A DNA stretch of 64,000 nucleotides. Origin: Phylloscopus collybita (Eukaryota > Chordata > Aves > Passeriformes > Phylloscopidae). The DNA lies in contig JAJNNQ010000018.1 of the NCBI GenBank assembly GCA_027886175.1, positions 16,969,001 to 17,033,000 of the forward strand. The letters run 5' to 3'. Both the position numbers and the translations under genes were made by a program. Positions 1-42,170 of this stretch are shown piece by piece (within the stretch, counting starts at the first letter, position 1; each line of letters begins with the position of its first letter). Below the pieces are notes generated by a model. That model saw only the letters and a program-made list of their open reading frames with translations. It had not been told where the DNA came from and made no database searches.

Positions 1-2272
1 TTTTGTCTGACTAGTTACTTGATCCTCAGTTCTGATGAATTGAGTCAAGTGCTGCTGGGGAAAAAGGATGCTTCCTACTCTAAAGTATAAAACATTTCCA
101 TGTTGGATTTGTCCACATTCCTACCATTCATAAATTATCCAGAATATAAGACTTATTTCTCCTTTTCCCATTACTGCTGTAACCTGTGTGTGTGAGACAT
201 TGATGCAATGATTTCAGTTCTGTTTGGCTTGCCTGTGAGCTAGCTGAATCCCTCAGAGGACAAAAAGAGAAAGCACCTAGATGTGAAATGCTGCTTGTGG
301 ATTCCTAGATCGTAACAAGCCCATTTCTCTGCCAGGGAGAACAGTATCCGGCACTGGATCATTCTATCTTCTGGAGAGATTAATCTGTTAAGATCAGTTC
401 TGCTGCTTTTCTTTCGTGAACAAGGAAAACCGTAAAGATTCAGTTCACTCTAATCTTCCTTCCACACTTCCATATATGACCTGTTGCATATAAGTAATTT
501 AATCCAGGTCTGATTTACATGCTTAAAATGGAGGCCTAGAAAGCAGATACCTGTGGTGTACAGAAATTTAAATCACTTGAACAACTGTGGTCAACCTCTG
601 GCTTTGCCCCAGGCAGATTCCTTGTGGGCACCTCCTGTTATGGCACCGTATTGGTGCCAACAGTTGTGATTCCCCTCAGAATTAGAATACAGCAAGATGT
701 GCCTGGGGGAATAATAGGCAAAATCTCTGATTTGTTGCAAAATGTTTACTACAGTGAGCAAGAGAGCGTGCAAGAGCTCTGGAGGACTGTTAAAGTCAAG
801 CACGTGTAAGTCAGAAGACAAGAGTTAAAGTATTTTTCTCAAATGTTTTGTGTCTTTGGGGCTCTTTTGGTAACTTTCCTGAGATATCCATAGTAAAATC
901 TTGTCTCCCTAAAGTCTTTCAACTAAGCTGAGATTTCATCTACTGTCTGGGACTTTCAAATATTGTTGTTCGACTATGCTTGTTTATCTGCTGATCCAGT
1001 GGTTGGTGGGATCATGTAGCCAAAACAGGATTATTCAGGGAGTACAAAGGAAAAGTCATGTACGGTTTTTTTTTTCCTTTCTTACAAGGTTTTCAGAGGA
1101 GCTAGTAGTAGAAAACCCTCCTTTCAGGCACACTCAAGTAGAAGCAGTCCAAGAAACCTGTCTGTTGTCTCCACCTTTCTGAGTTACTGAAAAGAGATGT
1201 AAATAGATGTCTTACTTGCCTCCAGTTTTCTGGGAAGTGCTGATGAAGATCAGCTATTGCTGAGCTACTGAGTTTGTTGCAGCTTTCTCCGAACAGCTCC
1301 TTTGAGACCATTGAACCTCCACATGGTTACATTTCTGACTGCTGAGCTCTCCTTATCTCCAATCTGGGCAGCCCCTGCTTGTTTAAACACTTCCTGTAAT
1401 GAGGGGTGTGTTGACACAGGCAGAGCCCAGCCTCCAGCTATTTCCCACTTGTAAGAATTATGTTTAATACCCCTTTCATTGACATTTTCACTGTTGGCAG
1501 AGTTGATAATACCAAAACAAAAATGAGCTGATACTTATGCAGAACTGTAGGTGCTCACAGTACTTTGCAAGCTTAAAAAAGAAATATTTCCTGACTTGGG
1601 GAATATAGTTGCCAGAACCTCTTGTTTCTAAGTACTGAAGAGCTACTGCTTTCCTGTTCTTCATGCATTACAAGTACAGTTTTGGAAATGAATAAGTAAG
1701 AAAACTTTGTTGTAGAACTAGAGCCTTATTCACAAAACCTTCAAATGCAGTATTGTCACCTGCTGCAGAAAAGAGGGCCAGCAGAACACGGAGTGGAAGC
1801 GTAAACTTGGTCACTCCAGTACTTTAGTGTTTTTCCTCTTAATTGTGTTGTAGGTTGGTGTTTTGATCTTTTAGTGCTGTTGCTCACTGAAGTGTCTTAA
1901 TAATTTTGGATGCGTGCACTGGTAGAGTAAGACCATCAGTGATGGAGAGGCTAGGAGGAGGCAAGTTCCTCAGGAAGGGGAGCACCAGAAACTTAATCAC
2001 TGTTGACAGGAGCACAACAGGGCATTCAGCAGGCAGGTGAACTAAGCATTTCTTACTGATGTGCCTTATATGCTCTGATTTTAAAAGGCATGAAGAAGAT
2101 TCTTAGCACTGTGAGGTCCATTTCCTCCTCTGCGACTGGTAACTGCAGGAGAGAGGGATTTAATCTCTCAGTCCCCATCGCATTTCTCTCTGGTCTTCAA
2201 AATGACTTAAAGTGCAAATGGTCCTTGTGTTGAGCTGTGGTTGATGTGTTGTGGTGTGTTCTCTTCACACAG
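1..2272 (+). other. CCDC88C: CCDC88C intron (3' part), no exon seen
   Basis: This stretch precedes the first recognisable Daple exon and ends in the acceptor ctcttcacacag. I looked for coiled-coil coding sequence with splice borders on the + strand and found none. The short open frames here have no family resemblance. It is best read as intron of CCDC88C. Confidence 0.7.
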
Positions 2273-31275
<29,003 letters not shown>

Positions 31276-32530
31276 CCCACAGGTGTAGCTGTATACATGT
31301 GTTTGGTATGGCTGATGTCCAGGTACCATTTATCTAGACACTGTCAGGTCTTAAAAGGCATCACCTGCAGGCTGCTCTGAGTATTCTCTGTGTACTGTTT
31401 CTTAGTTGGACAAAGTGTGATTAAGGGAATCAATGAGCAAGACCCCAGTCCTTCTTCTGACACTGTTGTGCCTAAAACAAAGTGGAAGCCTGACCTAATC
31501 TCACAGCAAACTTTGCACCTGATTCTCACAGATTCTGAGTATTCCTCAGTCCAGCAGAAGCTTAGCAGGGTCCTCTGTCATTGCTGCTCTGTGCACCCTT
31601 TCTGCATGCATTAAAGAAAAGTTTCACAGGTCCTGTGTGTGCTAAACTCAGCCCCACCATTGGTGAATAACCATACTGAAAAGGTCATATAAAAGCCAAA
31701 CTTGTCCCCCAAAGAACCAAATGCTTGACTTAAGTAGAGTAGAGATGAAGAGCAGAAGTGTGTGGCTTTAGCCATGGATCTGGTAAAATCTATTTTTCTA
31801 GCCACAGACACATTTTTAGAAGGTATTGTATAGACTTCAAGGGTCACATCTCAGCCTTTCCCACTTGGACTGTGTAAACAGAAGCCAGCATAATTACCCC
31901 ACTGCCTTCACTATAGCTGCAGCTCAGTGGATCCTTGACTCTGCAGAGTGGTGCTGCCTTTTGAAACTTGTTTTATCTTTTATACAAACACTGGAACTAA
32001 TGCAGCCTTTCAGGGGAGATGCCATTTCAATTGCAAAGGTGGCATCTCGTGTACAAAAGTGTCTTGTAAGTATGTATATAAAATGCTCAAGTACTGTATA
32101 AGAATGCTGTGTAAATTGTATTAGATCCATGTGTGCATGACGGCCCACATCCTATGTGGGCCTTTGTCTCTTAGAAATCCTTGTTTGTCTCAGTATAGAA
32201 AGCAAAATAATTTTGTACACATGTGAAAGAAATATACTTTTAAAAATCTATTTATGTGCAAAGAAGTTCCTTGTATGTTTCTGTCCAGAGTGTCATCAGC
32301 TGCTTGTGTATATATGATCAAATGTGTATCTTTAATTCCATGTTTGTAAAGCCGTTCTTGCAATAGACTAAATCCTTTAAAAAAATACTTTTTGCTTGTT
32401 CTAATTTAGTAAAAGATAAGACTGATTGATTTCATGATGTTTTTGTTATCTAATATGTAGCAATCCTCCTGAAAACTACAAAATTGTTTATAATAAAGAT
32501 TAAAATAAAATAAATTGATACTGTACTTTT
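31276..32530 (+). other. CCDC88C: CCDC88C 3' UTR
   Basis: This A/T-rich region of about 1.25 kb follows the CCDC88C stop and contains no competing gene. It includes a palindromic hairpin word around 32143-32162 (gcccacatcctatgtgggc). It ends at clustered AATAAA signals. Confidence 0.75.
32492..32514 (+). terminator. CCDC88C: Clustered AATAAA poly(A) signals of CCDC88C
   Basis: Three AATAAA hexamers start at 32492, 32504 and 32509, and ctttttgtcc follows 10-20 nt later. They are the strongest 3'-end signals downstream of the CCDC88C stop codon. Confidence 0.75.
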
Positions 32531-33339
32531 TGTCCTTGGAAAAATAAAAATCCCCAAAAAAGTGATTCACAGTGCTGGAGATCTATCTGCAACAGCTCTT
32601 CATAAGCCTTATTCTTGATTTGCATGTCTATGTGGCAAAATTGTATTTGTTTTTATAACATGGAAGATGTACCAGAAGTCTTTTTGTTTAATTGTAACCT
32701 TCTTACTGAAGAGTACAGGAGTGTTGAGCATGCAAAATAAGTGACTTACAGTTCACTCTATAATTCACCCAATAGATTTTTACGGTTCTATGACCTCTTC
32801 AGACAAGGGCAAACAAGCTGTCAATTTTGACCAAGCTTGCATCTTGTATAGTCTATTTTGTACTTAACTCTCAGGATGCCTTATGAAAGTGAGAAATTGT
32901 TCATCTCTCAATATGGAGAGAATGGCAAAAAAAACCCCCTCTGCCTTCTCTACTATTTTAATTGCAAACTATAGTTTTGCAAAAAATTTGAAATTATGTG
33001 TGCTATATGGCAATTTTAGAACATAATGAATGTTGTTAGTAAACTGAAATTCTTCTTCCAGAAATTGTATCTCAAAATGGATTCTTGGCCAGACCGCTAA
33101 AGGTTCAAGACTGGTGTTTCTCCCTTGTTTCACCTCTTTTTTGGAGAACATGTGCAGGCTCGCCTGCTGAGGAAGCAATCTGTGACTTGTTACTACTTAC
33201 TGTAGATCTGCTTTTGCAGTTGTCCTTTTCTGAGTTATTTACAATTACTTACCTTCTCAGTTCTAGTGAGTTAGAATAAAAATTAAAATACATTTGTAGT
33301 ACCATTCAGATGTAGGACAATTCTAAACACAGAGATCAT

Positions 33340-34020
33340 ACCATGGAACAGCTGCTGAAGCACGGTGCTGTCTCTGGCCCTCCGGCGTTTCTGGGAATGT
33401 TGAGGGAAGTTTTGGTACAGGTGCCTGCGCTGCCACGGCAGGTGCGGTTATTTTGCGATCTGCTCAGTTCAATTGTTGTCAGCTCTTCCTGAGGGACACG
33501 CTGCCTCCGGGCCGCGCTCCCGCCGTGGGCTGCGCCATCAGCTCCGGAGCGGGCCGGGCGGGCAAGGCCTGCCCACAGCGCCGGGGCTGCTGCGCTTCGT
33601 CTTCCTGAGGCGCCCGGAGCCAGCGTGGCGTTAAACAGGCATTTGGTGCCTGAGGGGGAGAAAGCAATTGTGTTTGGAGAGACAGAGCTCGGCAAATCCT
33701 TCCAGATTTGGGCAGGTTGAGGTGCCGTGAGGCGGCGGGAAGTGTGGAGAGAGGTGTTCCTGTGAGGGTGAAGGATGGCGCAGAGCTGCCCGACCCTTTC
33801 TTAATGTCTTCCAAGAAGTGGAGACGAAATAGCAGCTGCTTCAATTTGCAGCTTGAGCGGCGGGGCCAGGCTGCGGGAGGGGCACAGCGAGCTGGCTGAG
33901 GCCACAGCTGCCGGCGCTGCCTCTTGGACACGGGTAAAGGCATCCTCAGGAGGCCCAGGCTTCGGCACGCTGGCTTTTCCCAGCTCTGCATGGGCTGTAG
34001 GATGCCGGTATTTCCTGACA
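33340..34020. promoter_or_regulatory. CpG island, candidate promoter
   Basis: A sharply G/C- and CpG-rich block lies in an A/T-rich background. About twenty CpGs fall between 33495 and 33635 alone, and an Sp1-type GGGCGGG sits at 33556-33562. It starts about 0.8 kb after the CCDC88C poly(A) signals. A donor-like ACACGG/gtaaag occurs at 33934, so a first exon ending at 33933 on the + strand is conceivable. It could be the GPR68 promoter or that of an unannotated noncoding transcript. Open frames inside it (for example 33479-33991 on the - strand) look like G/C-driven artefacts. Confidence 0.5.
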
Positions 34021-34810
34021 GGAGGGAAGGGCGTGCTCTCTGAGGGTTGCTAATTATGTGCTAAGTGGTGCTGCGAATGGTTCTGGGTTCAACGCTTCAA
34101 GCCGTTCCGTGGCTCATTAATTCTCGAGATGGAATTTTCTGTTAAAGGACGGGTGTTTGAAGGGGATCCATCCCGAGGAGGCAGCGAAGTTGCCAGTAGT
34201 TTTCCAAGAAAGCCGAAGGGCTGTGACTTTGGTAACACCCGCTCCCTGCAGTGTGCTCAGACTCTGAAGTCAGTGAGGCTGTTTGACTCAAGGAAACAAA
34301 CGATGGTGTGTGTTTGAAGTAAAATAAATGGCTGCTGTGGGAATAGCTGCCGGGGGCTTGCGTGCTCTTGCGACCTTAGCGAGAAATCTGAGGTCCTTTA
34401 CAGAGATAGCGTGTCCGTGACCTTTTTCTTATTAGATATTCTTCCACTGTTCTCAAACTTGGGACCTGATTGTGAAGTGGCCAGACCTTTTCTGATTTCA
34501 GTTAATTGAGTTCAGAATTTAAAACCACCAGAAGAATAATTTGAAAAAATAGAATTTACTTTTTTCTTTCTATAATGAGGGAAGTTCCAAGTGTAAAGGA
34601 CATTGTAAAAATAACAAGTGCTCAGATAAGGAAAACTGTGCATCAGCATGGGGTCGGAAATTATTTCTGATTGTCCAGACATTTGGGGACATATTAGCTC
34701 AGCCACAGGTAAATTACTTTTAAGACTGAATATGGAAGACATATACCCAGAAATTGTTAGTTCATGTGAAAGGATTACAGCCTGGATGTTAAACTGATGT
34801 ACAAAGAACA

Positions 34811-34849
34811 ATACAATTTCTCTTTCTTTCTTTCTTTCTTTTTTTTCTT

Positions 34850-34892
<43 letters not shown>
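34811..34892. repeat. (TTTC)n and poly-T tract
   Basis: Several ttc/tttc units pass into about 40 uninterrupted T residues. The tract is simple sequence, and its exact length in the assembly is likely unreliable. Confidence 0.9.
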
Positions 34893-37039
34893 CTGGTTAA
34901 ACATGAATCCAGCTGTCCAGAGAGCATTTGATTATGGTTTTTGATTATGGTTTTTCATTTTTAGATGAAGGGGGCAGTGGAGTGTGGAATCAGTTGTGAA
35001 TTTCACCAAAAAAATTAATCCTAAAATTTGCTTCTCTGCTCATCACAATCATGGAATATTAGATCCAAATAGCACTGGAAATGTTCAAGACAAATTTGTG
35101 AATATTTTTACAAATCACCAGTACCAGGCAGAATTAGCCTGATGTAACAGTGTAGAGTGAAATAATTCAGTTACTGGAAATAACAAATGAAATTGTTGTT
35201 ATGAAGGGCTGCTAGACTGAAGATATAGACTGGGCCATGAAGGTCTTTCTTGAAAGCTGGTGCTGGAGGCTGCCATATGAGAGAATGGCATCAGCTGAAA
35301 AAGGGTGAAAAAATTATGATTTAAGAAAGTACTGAGAGGAGTTTAAAGTTACTGGGAGAAGCTATGGCAAGTTTTGCAAAACTAAGTGGTGTTTTTCCAA
35401 TGACAAGGGGTTTTTTGAAGACAACAGTAGAAATTAGAGGGCTGCTGTTCAATAGCTTCTCAAATAGGAAAGTCCTTAAAAGGCTAACTTGTGTTCTAGA
35501 CAGAAGTGTGAGTTGGTGAAGTGTGACAGAAAGCTGAGCTTGGTTCAGACTCAAAAGATTGTGAAGAATCCCATTAAAGAGTAACATGGATGAGTAAGGA
35601 GTCCCAGTGGAAGAGTACTTGTGCTTCTCTCAGCTGAAACATGGAAGAGACAGTTTATTTATTGACTCCTGTGAAGGGTTAGGATGTGATGGTAGGGAAG
35701 CAGGATGATGAAAATGTGGTTATTCCACAGAAACTGGGAATGTAAAATATGTCAAAAACAAAACACAGAATGCCATGGAAACTGTCAGCTCATCATTCCC
35801 AGATGTTCTAATCACTTCTAGTTAAAATACTTGAACATTTTTATCCAAAGATTATCATAACTGAGGATTATGTAGCTCTAATGGTGAGACCATGCCAAAG
35901 TGTGTGATGTGCGTGTTGCATACCAGAATGAAAAAGAGCAGCAGATCTGAGCACTGACACCACTGAAAAGCTGTATTGCACGAGGGAAAACAAAACCAGC
36001 CCAGCTCCCTCCACAGTGAGTGACACCCTGTGGTGTGATCTGAAACTCTGCTAAAGGAGGGAGTGCTTAGGAAAGGGAAAATGAAGCTGTTGGTGAGACT
36101 CGTTGCATCAGGTTCTTATGAAAGGAGATAAATACAATATCACAGTGTTATAATGGTTCTGATTTATGACATTAGAGGGTTCATGGGAGAGTTAAGCAGC
36201 CTCTGCTTTAAGAAAACATCATCAGATAAAAGTGTAAGAGCCCCCTGCTTCCTTTCCAACATCACGTGCTGGCTGCCTTTGGATGCCACACTTGGAACAG
36301 TGAGCACCTTCTCCATGTAAAAAAACCCTGAAATGTACAATTAAAAATCACCTCATTTTTTGCAGTTTTTGAGTGGTCTGGAAGTGCAAGATGCACTAAT
36401 GGCAACAAAAGCACAGTTTTTGTTTGGGAACATGCTGCTAAGGAAGAGCATGAGAGTTTAAGAAGGGTGTTCCAGATGGAGAAGCACAACTTGCCAGTGG
36501 ACTGCTGAGGCATCTCTAGAAACTTGAATTGGAGGGAAGAGGGAGTTTTCTGCAAGAACTGGAAAAGTATGTCTGAAGAATTGAGGTGAGTGTTTCATAG
36601 GACTACTACTGTGATTATTTTACCATTTGGCAGGGTATTTTGAAGGTTGTGGGATTTGGAAGTCTATGTTCTCTTGCCATTTTAGGTGTCTCTAATCAAA
36701 ATGATCCCATTCTTGTTAAACCCATGAAAAAAATTTCTTCCTTGCACCTTTGCAAGAGAGTTGTTTTTCTCCAGTCATGCAAAACTTGGACTTGCATTTG
36801 TGTACAGTGTGAGCCCACAAAATACCTAATCCACAGCTAAGTGTCCTTTAGAGCTGCTGGTGATGTTCAGCTGCAGTATTTTGGCCTTCTACAGGATGGA
36901 AAACTCCCAATCAGTTTGATTGCCCCTATAGGCCCCTTATGGCTATTTATAAGTGAAAGTAGAAGAAATCAGGCAAATCAGGGAAATTTATATGAGGGAA
37001 AAATATTTGGAACTTTTTTTACACGTGCAATCCTCTGAA

Positions 37040-37202
37040 CAAGGACTCCTTGCTCACTGGAGTGTAAAAGCCTGTCAGAGTTCAAGGAGCATCTGGATGA
37101 TGCTGTTAGTCATGTGACTGAATGTTAGATAGTCCTGCAAGGAGCAGGGAGTTGGACTCAATAATCCTTATGAGTCCAGTCCAGTATATTCTATGATTCT
37201 GT
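37040..37202 (+). mobile_element. CR1 LINE 3' end fragment, truncated
   Basis: The fragment contains gagttcaaggagcatctgga, then tggactcaataatccttatg, and ends attctatgattctgtga, the hallmark of the CR1 3' UTR and its octamer-like tail. Only about 160 bp remain, as is usual for 5'-truncated CR1 copies. Confidence 0.8.
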
Positions 37203-40200
37203 GAAAAGGCAGGTGGAGAAAACAGGCAGACACAAACTGTATGGGATAGACTTTGTATCGATTTAGTTGGGATTTAACTAAAATAAAGCTAAAGTTGGTA
37301 ACCTTCAATTAGCTCAGTCTCTTGGGCTTGCTCACAGCTTTTTTGGTCCTTCTGCAAATGATGCACAGGGGTAGAATGCTTTAGGAAGCTGTACTAACAG
37401 CATCATGTAAGCAGGACTGAACAGTTTATGTACTCTGTTTCCATCATACCTCCCAGCTTTCGGATACAGTTGTTCCGTGCAGTGTAGTTTTAAATCAGTA
37501 CAGGACAAAAGGTTTAAAGCAGCATCCAGTGAGGGAACCATTGTGTACACTTCAGAATGCAGCTTTGATATCTTCACTGGCAAGGGGATCTCTCTGCTAT
37601 AACAATTTTTCCTTGTGTTTCCACACAGTGGCATCTTGCTCCTGGATAGCTGAGGCTTAAAGGACGTGGGGTGTGTATGTTTGATAGGGAACAGTTTATT
37701 TGTAGTGTTTTGGTGTGCTCTTCAAACTACTTCTTCCAACAACAGCCACATGGTCTTTGAAGGAACCTTTATGCTAGATCCCGTCCTAGAGCTCAGATAG
37801 TGCAACCAGCTACTACAGTCTGGGCAAGCCCATTTCACCTCCAGCAACTTTCCTTCCTTTGTGACTTCTTGCCAGCGCTAGACATCTTTGTCTTCTTCAG
37901 CCCAGAGCATTATCTTTACACTCTGTGGGAACTAGCTAACACTTAAAAATACTCATAGGATGATGCATTTAAGAAGATCCATATCACTTTTTGCATATTG
38001 GGGCAATATTGTTTCTATTTAGTTTTCAGTATTTTTAACAGTACAAGTTTCCACGTAATTTTCATTGTTTTAGAATTTCCTTCCTTGCTTATTTTGGCAT
38101 CTTTAATTGAAAAAAACTTTGAATTCCTGAAGCCCTGTTCTATTACCTACATTTAGCTTCCGTGAACATAGATCCTTTTCCTTGTTTATTTAACAGGCCA
38201 TATCAATGGTAACAGAGTCCCATTTGGCAGATCCTGAATTCCCACCCTGCCCTATAGGAACACATGCTTGTTCTCATGTAATCAGGCAAATTAATGAAAA
38301 CAGATACCAACAAGACTTTATTGTATCAAATTTCATCCACATGAATTTTTGTAACTAAAATCAGAAGGAATGTGCCCTTCACATGTTAAATTCTCAGGTT
38401 ATATCTGTTTGATGGGGTTTATCAGGAAAAGGACTATATAGTTAGAAGGGAATCTAAAACTGAATGTGAAAAGGAAAGCAAAAAGTGAACTCAAAAAGTG
38501 AACAACTGTCTATTGTTTTTAGCACAATGTCTATACCAATGTTTTATGGCAAACACCATTATCTGAAGAACTATGAACATTCATACTTTGATGGAAGACT
38601 GGGGACTATTTTGTCCTTGAAGTAATGGTTCAAGGGCATTTAGACCTCTTCTTCCTCACCGCATTGGGGCACTGGTGTATAGATTACCATATGACTACAG
38701 TTCTTCTCAAACTAGAATTCCCAAATCCATGCTAACAGGGGGAAGAGGAACAGCACAGGAGATCAAGTCTACATGGTCATCCCTCTTGATGAACTCCACT
38801 TAACCTGTGACCAGCCTTCTTTTCCATAGCTGAATGGAAGTTCCTGAATACTTTGATAGTGTACCAACACATCCACAGTCATCCTTTGGTCCTTGCAACC
38901 AAAGCCTGTGGCTCTAGGGGCACCTTAACTGGGGAAAGAATTGATTCAGTCTGTTCTGTAGATAACAAGAGCAGAGGTATTTTAGTCTGGATTCTGGAGT
39001 AACTGTAATGACTACCAATAATTTCACTGCCCTTGACGCCAAGATTTTAGAAAGGCTTTTTCATTCCTTCTGATAGTCATGGCGTAGAAATTTCTACATT
39101 CTCCACTTCCTTTGTGTCTGCATCTGTGTTGTTCAGTGTTGTCAGCAGAAACGGGCAGAGCTCCTGGATAGCTGTGTGATGCTTATATCATCTCACTCTT
39201 CACTCCCCTGTAAGAGTGAAGTCTTTCTGCTTTTATAGGTAAAGGGAAGAACGGGGTGCTTGCAGCTGTACCACAGAGCACTCTAGAACAGGCCAGCTGA
39301 TCCTTAATCCTCTGCAGATGACAACTGGTAATCCACATGTAGCCATCATACTTGTTATTACTTGGTTGCCAAGTTTACCCCCATTAAGCCCATTTCTAGC
39401 ATGCAAAATGAAGTCTCTGTGTTGGATATTTGCAGTCTAGGTGCAAAAGATTGTTAAATTGCATTTTCAGTGTAAATGAAACGTGTTTCTTGCCTCAGGA
39501 AGGAATTAGAGAGGCATATGTTACCTGGCAAAAAACCCCGACCCTGTGGGGATGGCTTGCTGTCCCTGTCTAGCATGTTGAGTCTTTCCTGCCCTTCCAG
39601 GTTCCTGCCTCTACTGAGGTGGGAAAAAGTAGGTCATTTTGAGTGCTTTTGAATTTAAATTTTGAAGGAGCTTGGAAAACACCAGCACAGGGAGAACAGA
39701 GATAATTTCCTGCTGGTGACATGTTCCTGTGAACAACTGGCTGCCCTTCTAACTTGTGGGAAAGGTTAAAAATAACACATGGTGCAGTGCAGATGGGGAC
39801 AAGAGCAGAAGCAAAGGAAAATAGGAGAACAGCTAGATAAAGCAAGATGCCTGGCTGCAGTGAAACCTCTGAAACATGTGAAGCAGTTTTGTTGCACAGC
39901 CACCCCTCCAGGCAAAGAGCTGGCCCTGCAGGGACTCCAGGGTGGTAGCAGACAGAGCATTAGCAAGTTCTTGTTACTCAGCTATAAAAAATGGGAATGT
40001 CTCTGTGACTTGTTACTGAAAAAGAAGAACTTACTTGTCTTCCTCTTTTCCTCACCAAAATGGGTGCTTGAAAGGATTTAAATCAAATTTCATAGGAAAG
40101 TTGACCCCATAGGCAAAGCATAGATCAGGTACTTGGAACCAATGCTGACACTGCCAGAAAGGGCCTCTGCTGGAATATGCTTAAGGAGGGGTGCTGATGA

Positions 40201-40261
40201 TTGGAAATGTGGCCAGGGTGGGTGAGCAGAGGCCTGGGAAACATGATCTACAAAAAACACT

Positions 40262-40620
40262 GGAAAAGTGGGGCTGCTTAGTCTGTACAAATCTAAGAGG
40301 GACAACATGATTAATCCTCAGACATTTAAATGATCCATGTTGAGAAAGGTACAATAGTCTGTTTTTCATGTATGTTCACAGAAGGGCAATAAGAAGATAA
40401 ATTAATTGGAAACATGGAAGGTAAAGATTTTTATATCAGTGCAAGCTTCTTAAGAACAGCCCTAGCCAGGGAATGGAGACATGGCAAGAGGTGAGGCAGA
40501 ATCTTTCTTAATGGAAATTTAAGAGAATCTGAAGCTCTAGAGGAGCTAGTCTAGCTTTCCTCAATGAGTAAGAAGATGCTCTAGATGACCTCCTTCCTGC
40601 TGCATTTCCGTGGCATCTGT
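40262..40620 (+). mobile_element. Old, degraded CR1 LINE fragment
   Basis: Scattered CR1-like blocks occur in the expected order: ctggaaaagtggggctgctt, gagggacaacatgatt, gaaggtaaagatttt and ctagatgacctccttcctg. It lacks the terminal attctatg tail and is strongly mutated, so the borders are approximate. Confidence 0.45.
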
Positions 40621-42092
40621 GACATTTATAACACCAGTTTAGCTCCAGTTTAGCTTTTTGAATCTTGCTGCTTCTGGTTTTGCCATGTATAAACCAGGAG
40701 AAATTCAATTTGGTTGTGTTACTTAATCATCACACACATTTAAAATGATATTGACCCAAGTGAGTGAAAAGCTAGAATTGCTACTTGCATCGAGTAATAG
40801 CTGTTTGTCAGCTTTAATGACTACTGTATAATTCATGGAGATAAAAGGCTACCAAAAATGTTGTTTCTTTTAATTTTGAGAGTTTTTAAACATTGCCAAT
40901 GTGCAGTGGCTGAGTGTGTGTGATGGAGGTGGCAACACATGGCTCTGCCTCCTTGGAAGTGATGAGAGCAGGTGGCCCAAGTCCCTAAATCCCACTGATT
41001 TAGTTACCTCCTTTACCAGCATCTGCTTGCTGAGAACAAGCAAAATAGAATGTCTGGATGAAAAAGAAACAAATGCAGGATTTCCCTGGAGTTTATTTTC
41101 CTCTGTAATTTTCTGAGAGATTTGTGGAAGTCATTGTTTCTGCTCCACTTACAGGGTGTAATTTACCAGCTGCATAGGTTGGGTGCTGCCTTTTAGCCCC
41201 TGTGACAGACCTGTGTTGTGTCTGATGAGCAAAGTTCAGGCTGTGCTTTCTGGAGATTCTGTCCACCTGTATCCAACATCAGTGTAACACATTTTTGAGC
41301 ATGTACATGTCAGCATGACAAGACAACTGCAGCCAAGGTGGGAACCAGGAAAGAGATACTGCCCACAATGTTACGTCTGCCAGTATCTCTGCTTTCCCTG
41401 GCACCTGAAGGGTAATCACTGTCTGTGGGTCTTCTCAGGGCTTGTTCCCTATCTGCAGCCTGGACCCTGCAGAAGGTGGAATGCTTTCCCTGCAGCCACC
41501 AGTGAGAACTGGGAACCACATCATCTCTGCCCTAGACAGTCTCTCAGAGAAGGCAAGTAGCCCAGTATAATGCCCTGTTGCTTTTTACTGAAGAACAGTG
41601 CACATACTTCTAAGGAAATTACTGCAATTCATTTTCTTCATACCATCTTTTATAAATTCTTCAATAAAAGTCTTGCAGTATCCAAGGGTACATAATTTTG
41701 GATTAAGAGGTATTGAAACAATGTTTTATTTCACTTCCTGAAAGGTTCCAGTCTGGGTGATTTTCTTAATATATGTATTCTTATATATATATTTAAAAAT
41801 AAATATTAAAGATTAAATGAGTACAAAATTTTAAAAAAATTAAACCACAAACAAATAACAACAAATATTAATCAGAAGATGGAGTATTCCCAGTAGTCCT
41901 AGTAAATTTGACACCAACCATTCATATTTCTTAATATTGCAGAGGGTGTTCAGCCTCTGTCTGTGTTTCCAGGAGACTGTGCCTTGCGTGTTCAGCCTGA
42001 TGTTCTCCCTGACCTCTGACATCCTCCAAGCAGCACAGTGAGCCTGAAAAGGATGGTTCTCTGCTTGTTGCAGGCTTTCATGACCATATCCA

Positions 42093-42170
42093 AGATATAG
42101 ATACAGATATAGATATAGATATAGATATAGATATAGATATAGATATAGATATAGATATAGATATATTATT
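42093..42170. repeat. (AGATAT)n hexanucleotide microsatellite
   Basis: About a dozen tandem units of agatat run here, with one c-containing variant near the left end. About 70 bp of nearly pure A/T (42166-42240) follow. Such arrays are often polymorphic in length. Confidence 0.95.

Noticed and set aside
33479..33991. 170-codon - strand open frame in the CpG island, and overlapping frames
   Set aside because: High G/C lowers stop frequency. The sequence is Arg/Ala/Pro-rich with no known domain, and frames are open on both strands.
34811..34892. Poly-T tract as the tail of a reverse-strand retroposon
   Set aside because: No LINE or SINE body or target duplication beside it. The TTTC units point to simple-sequence expansion.
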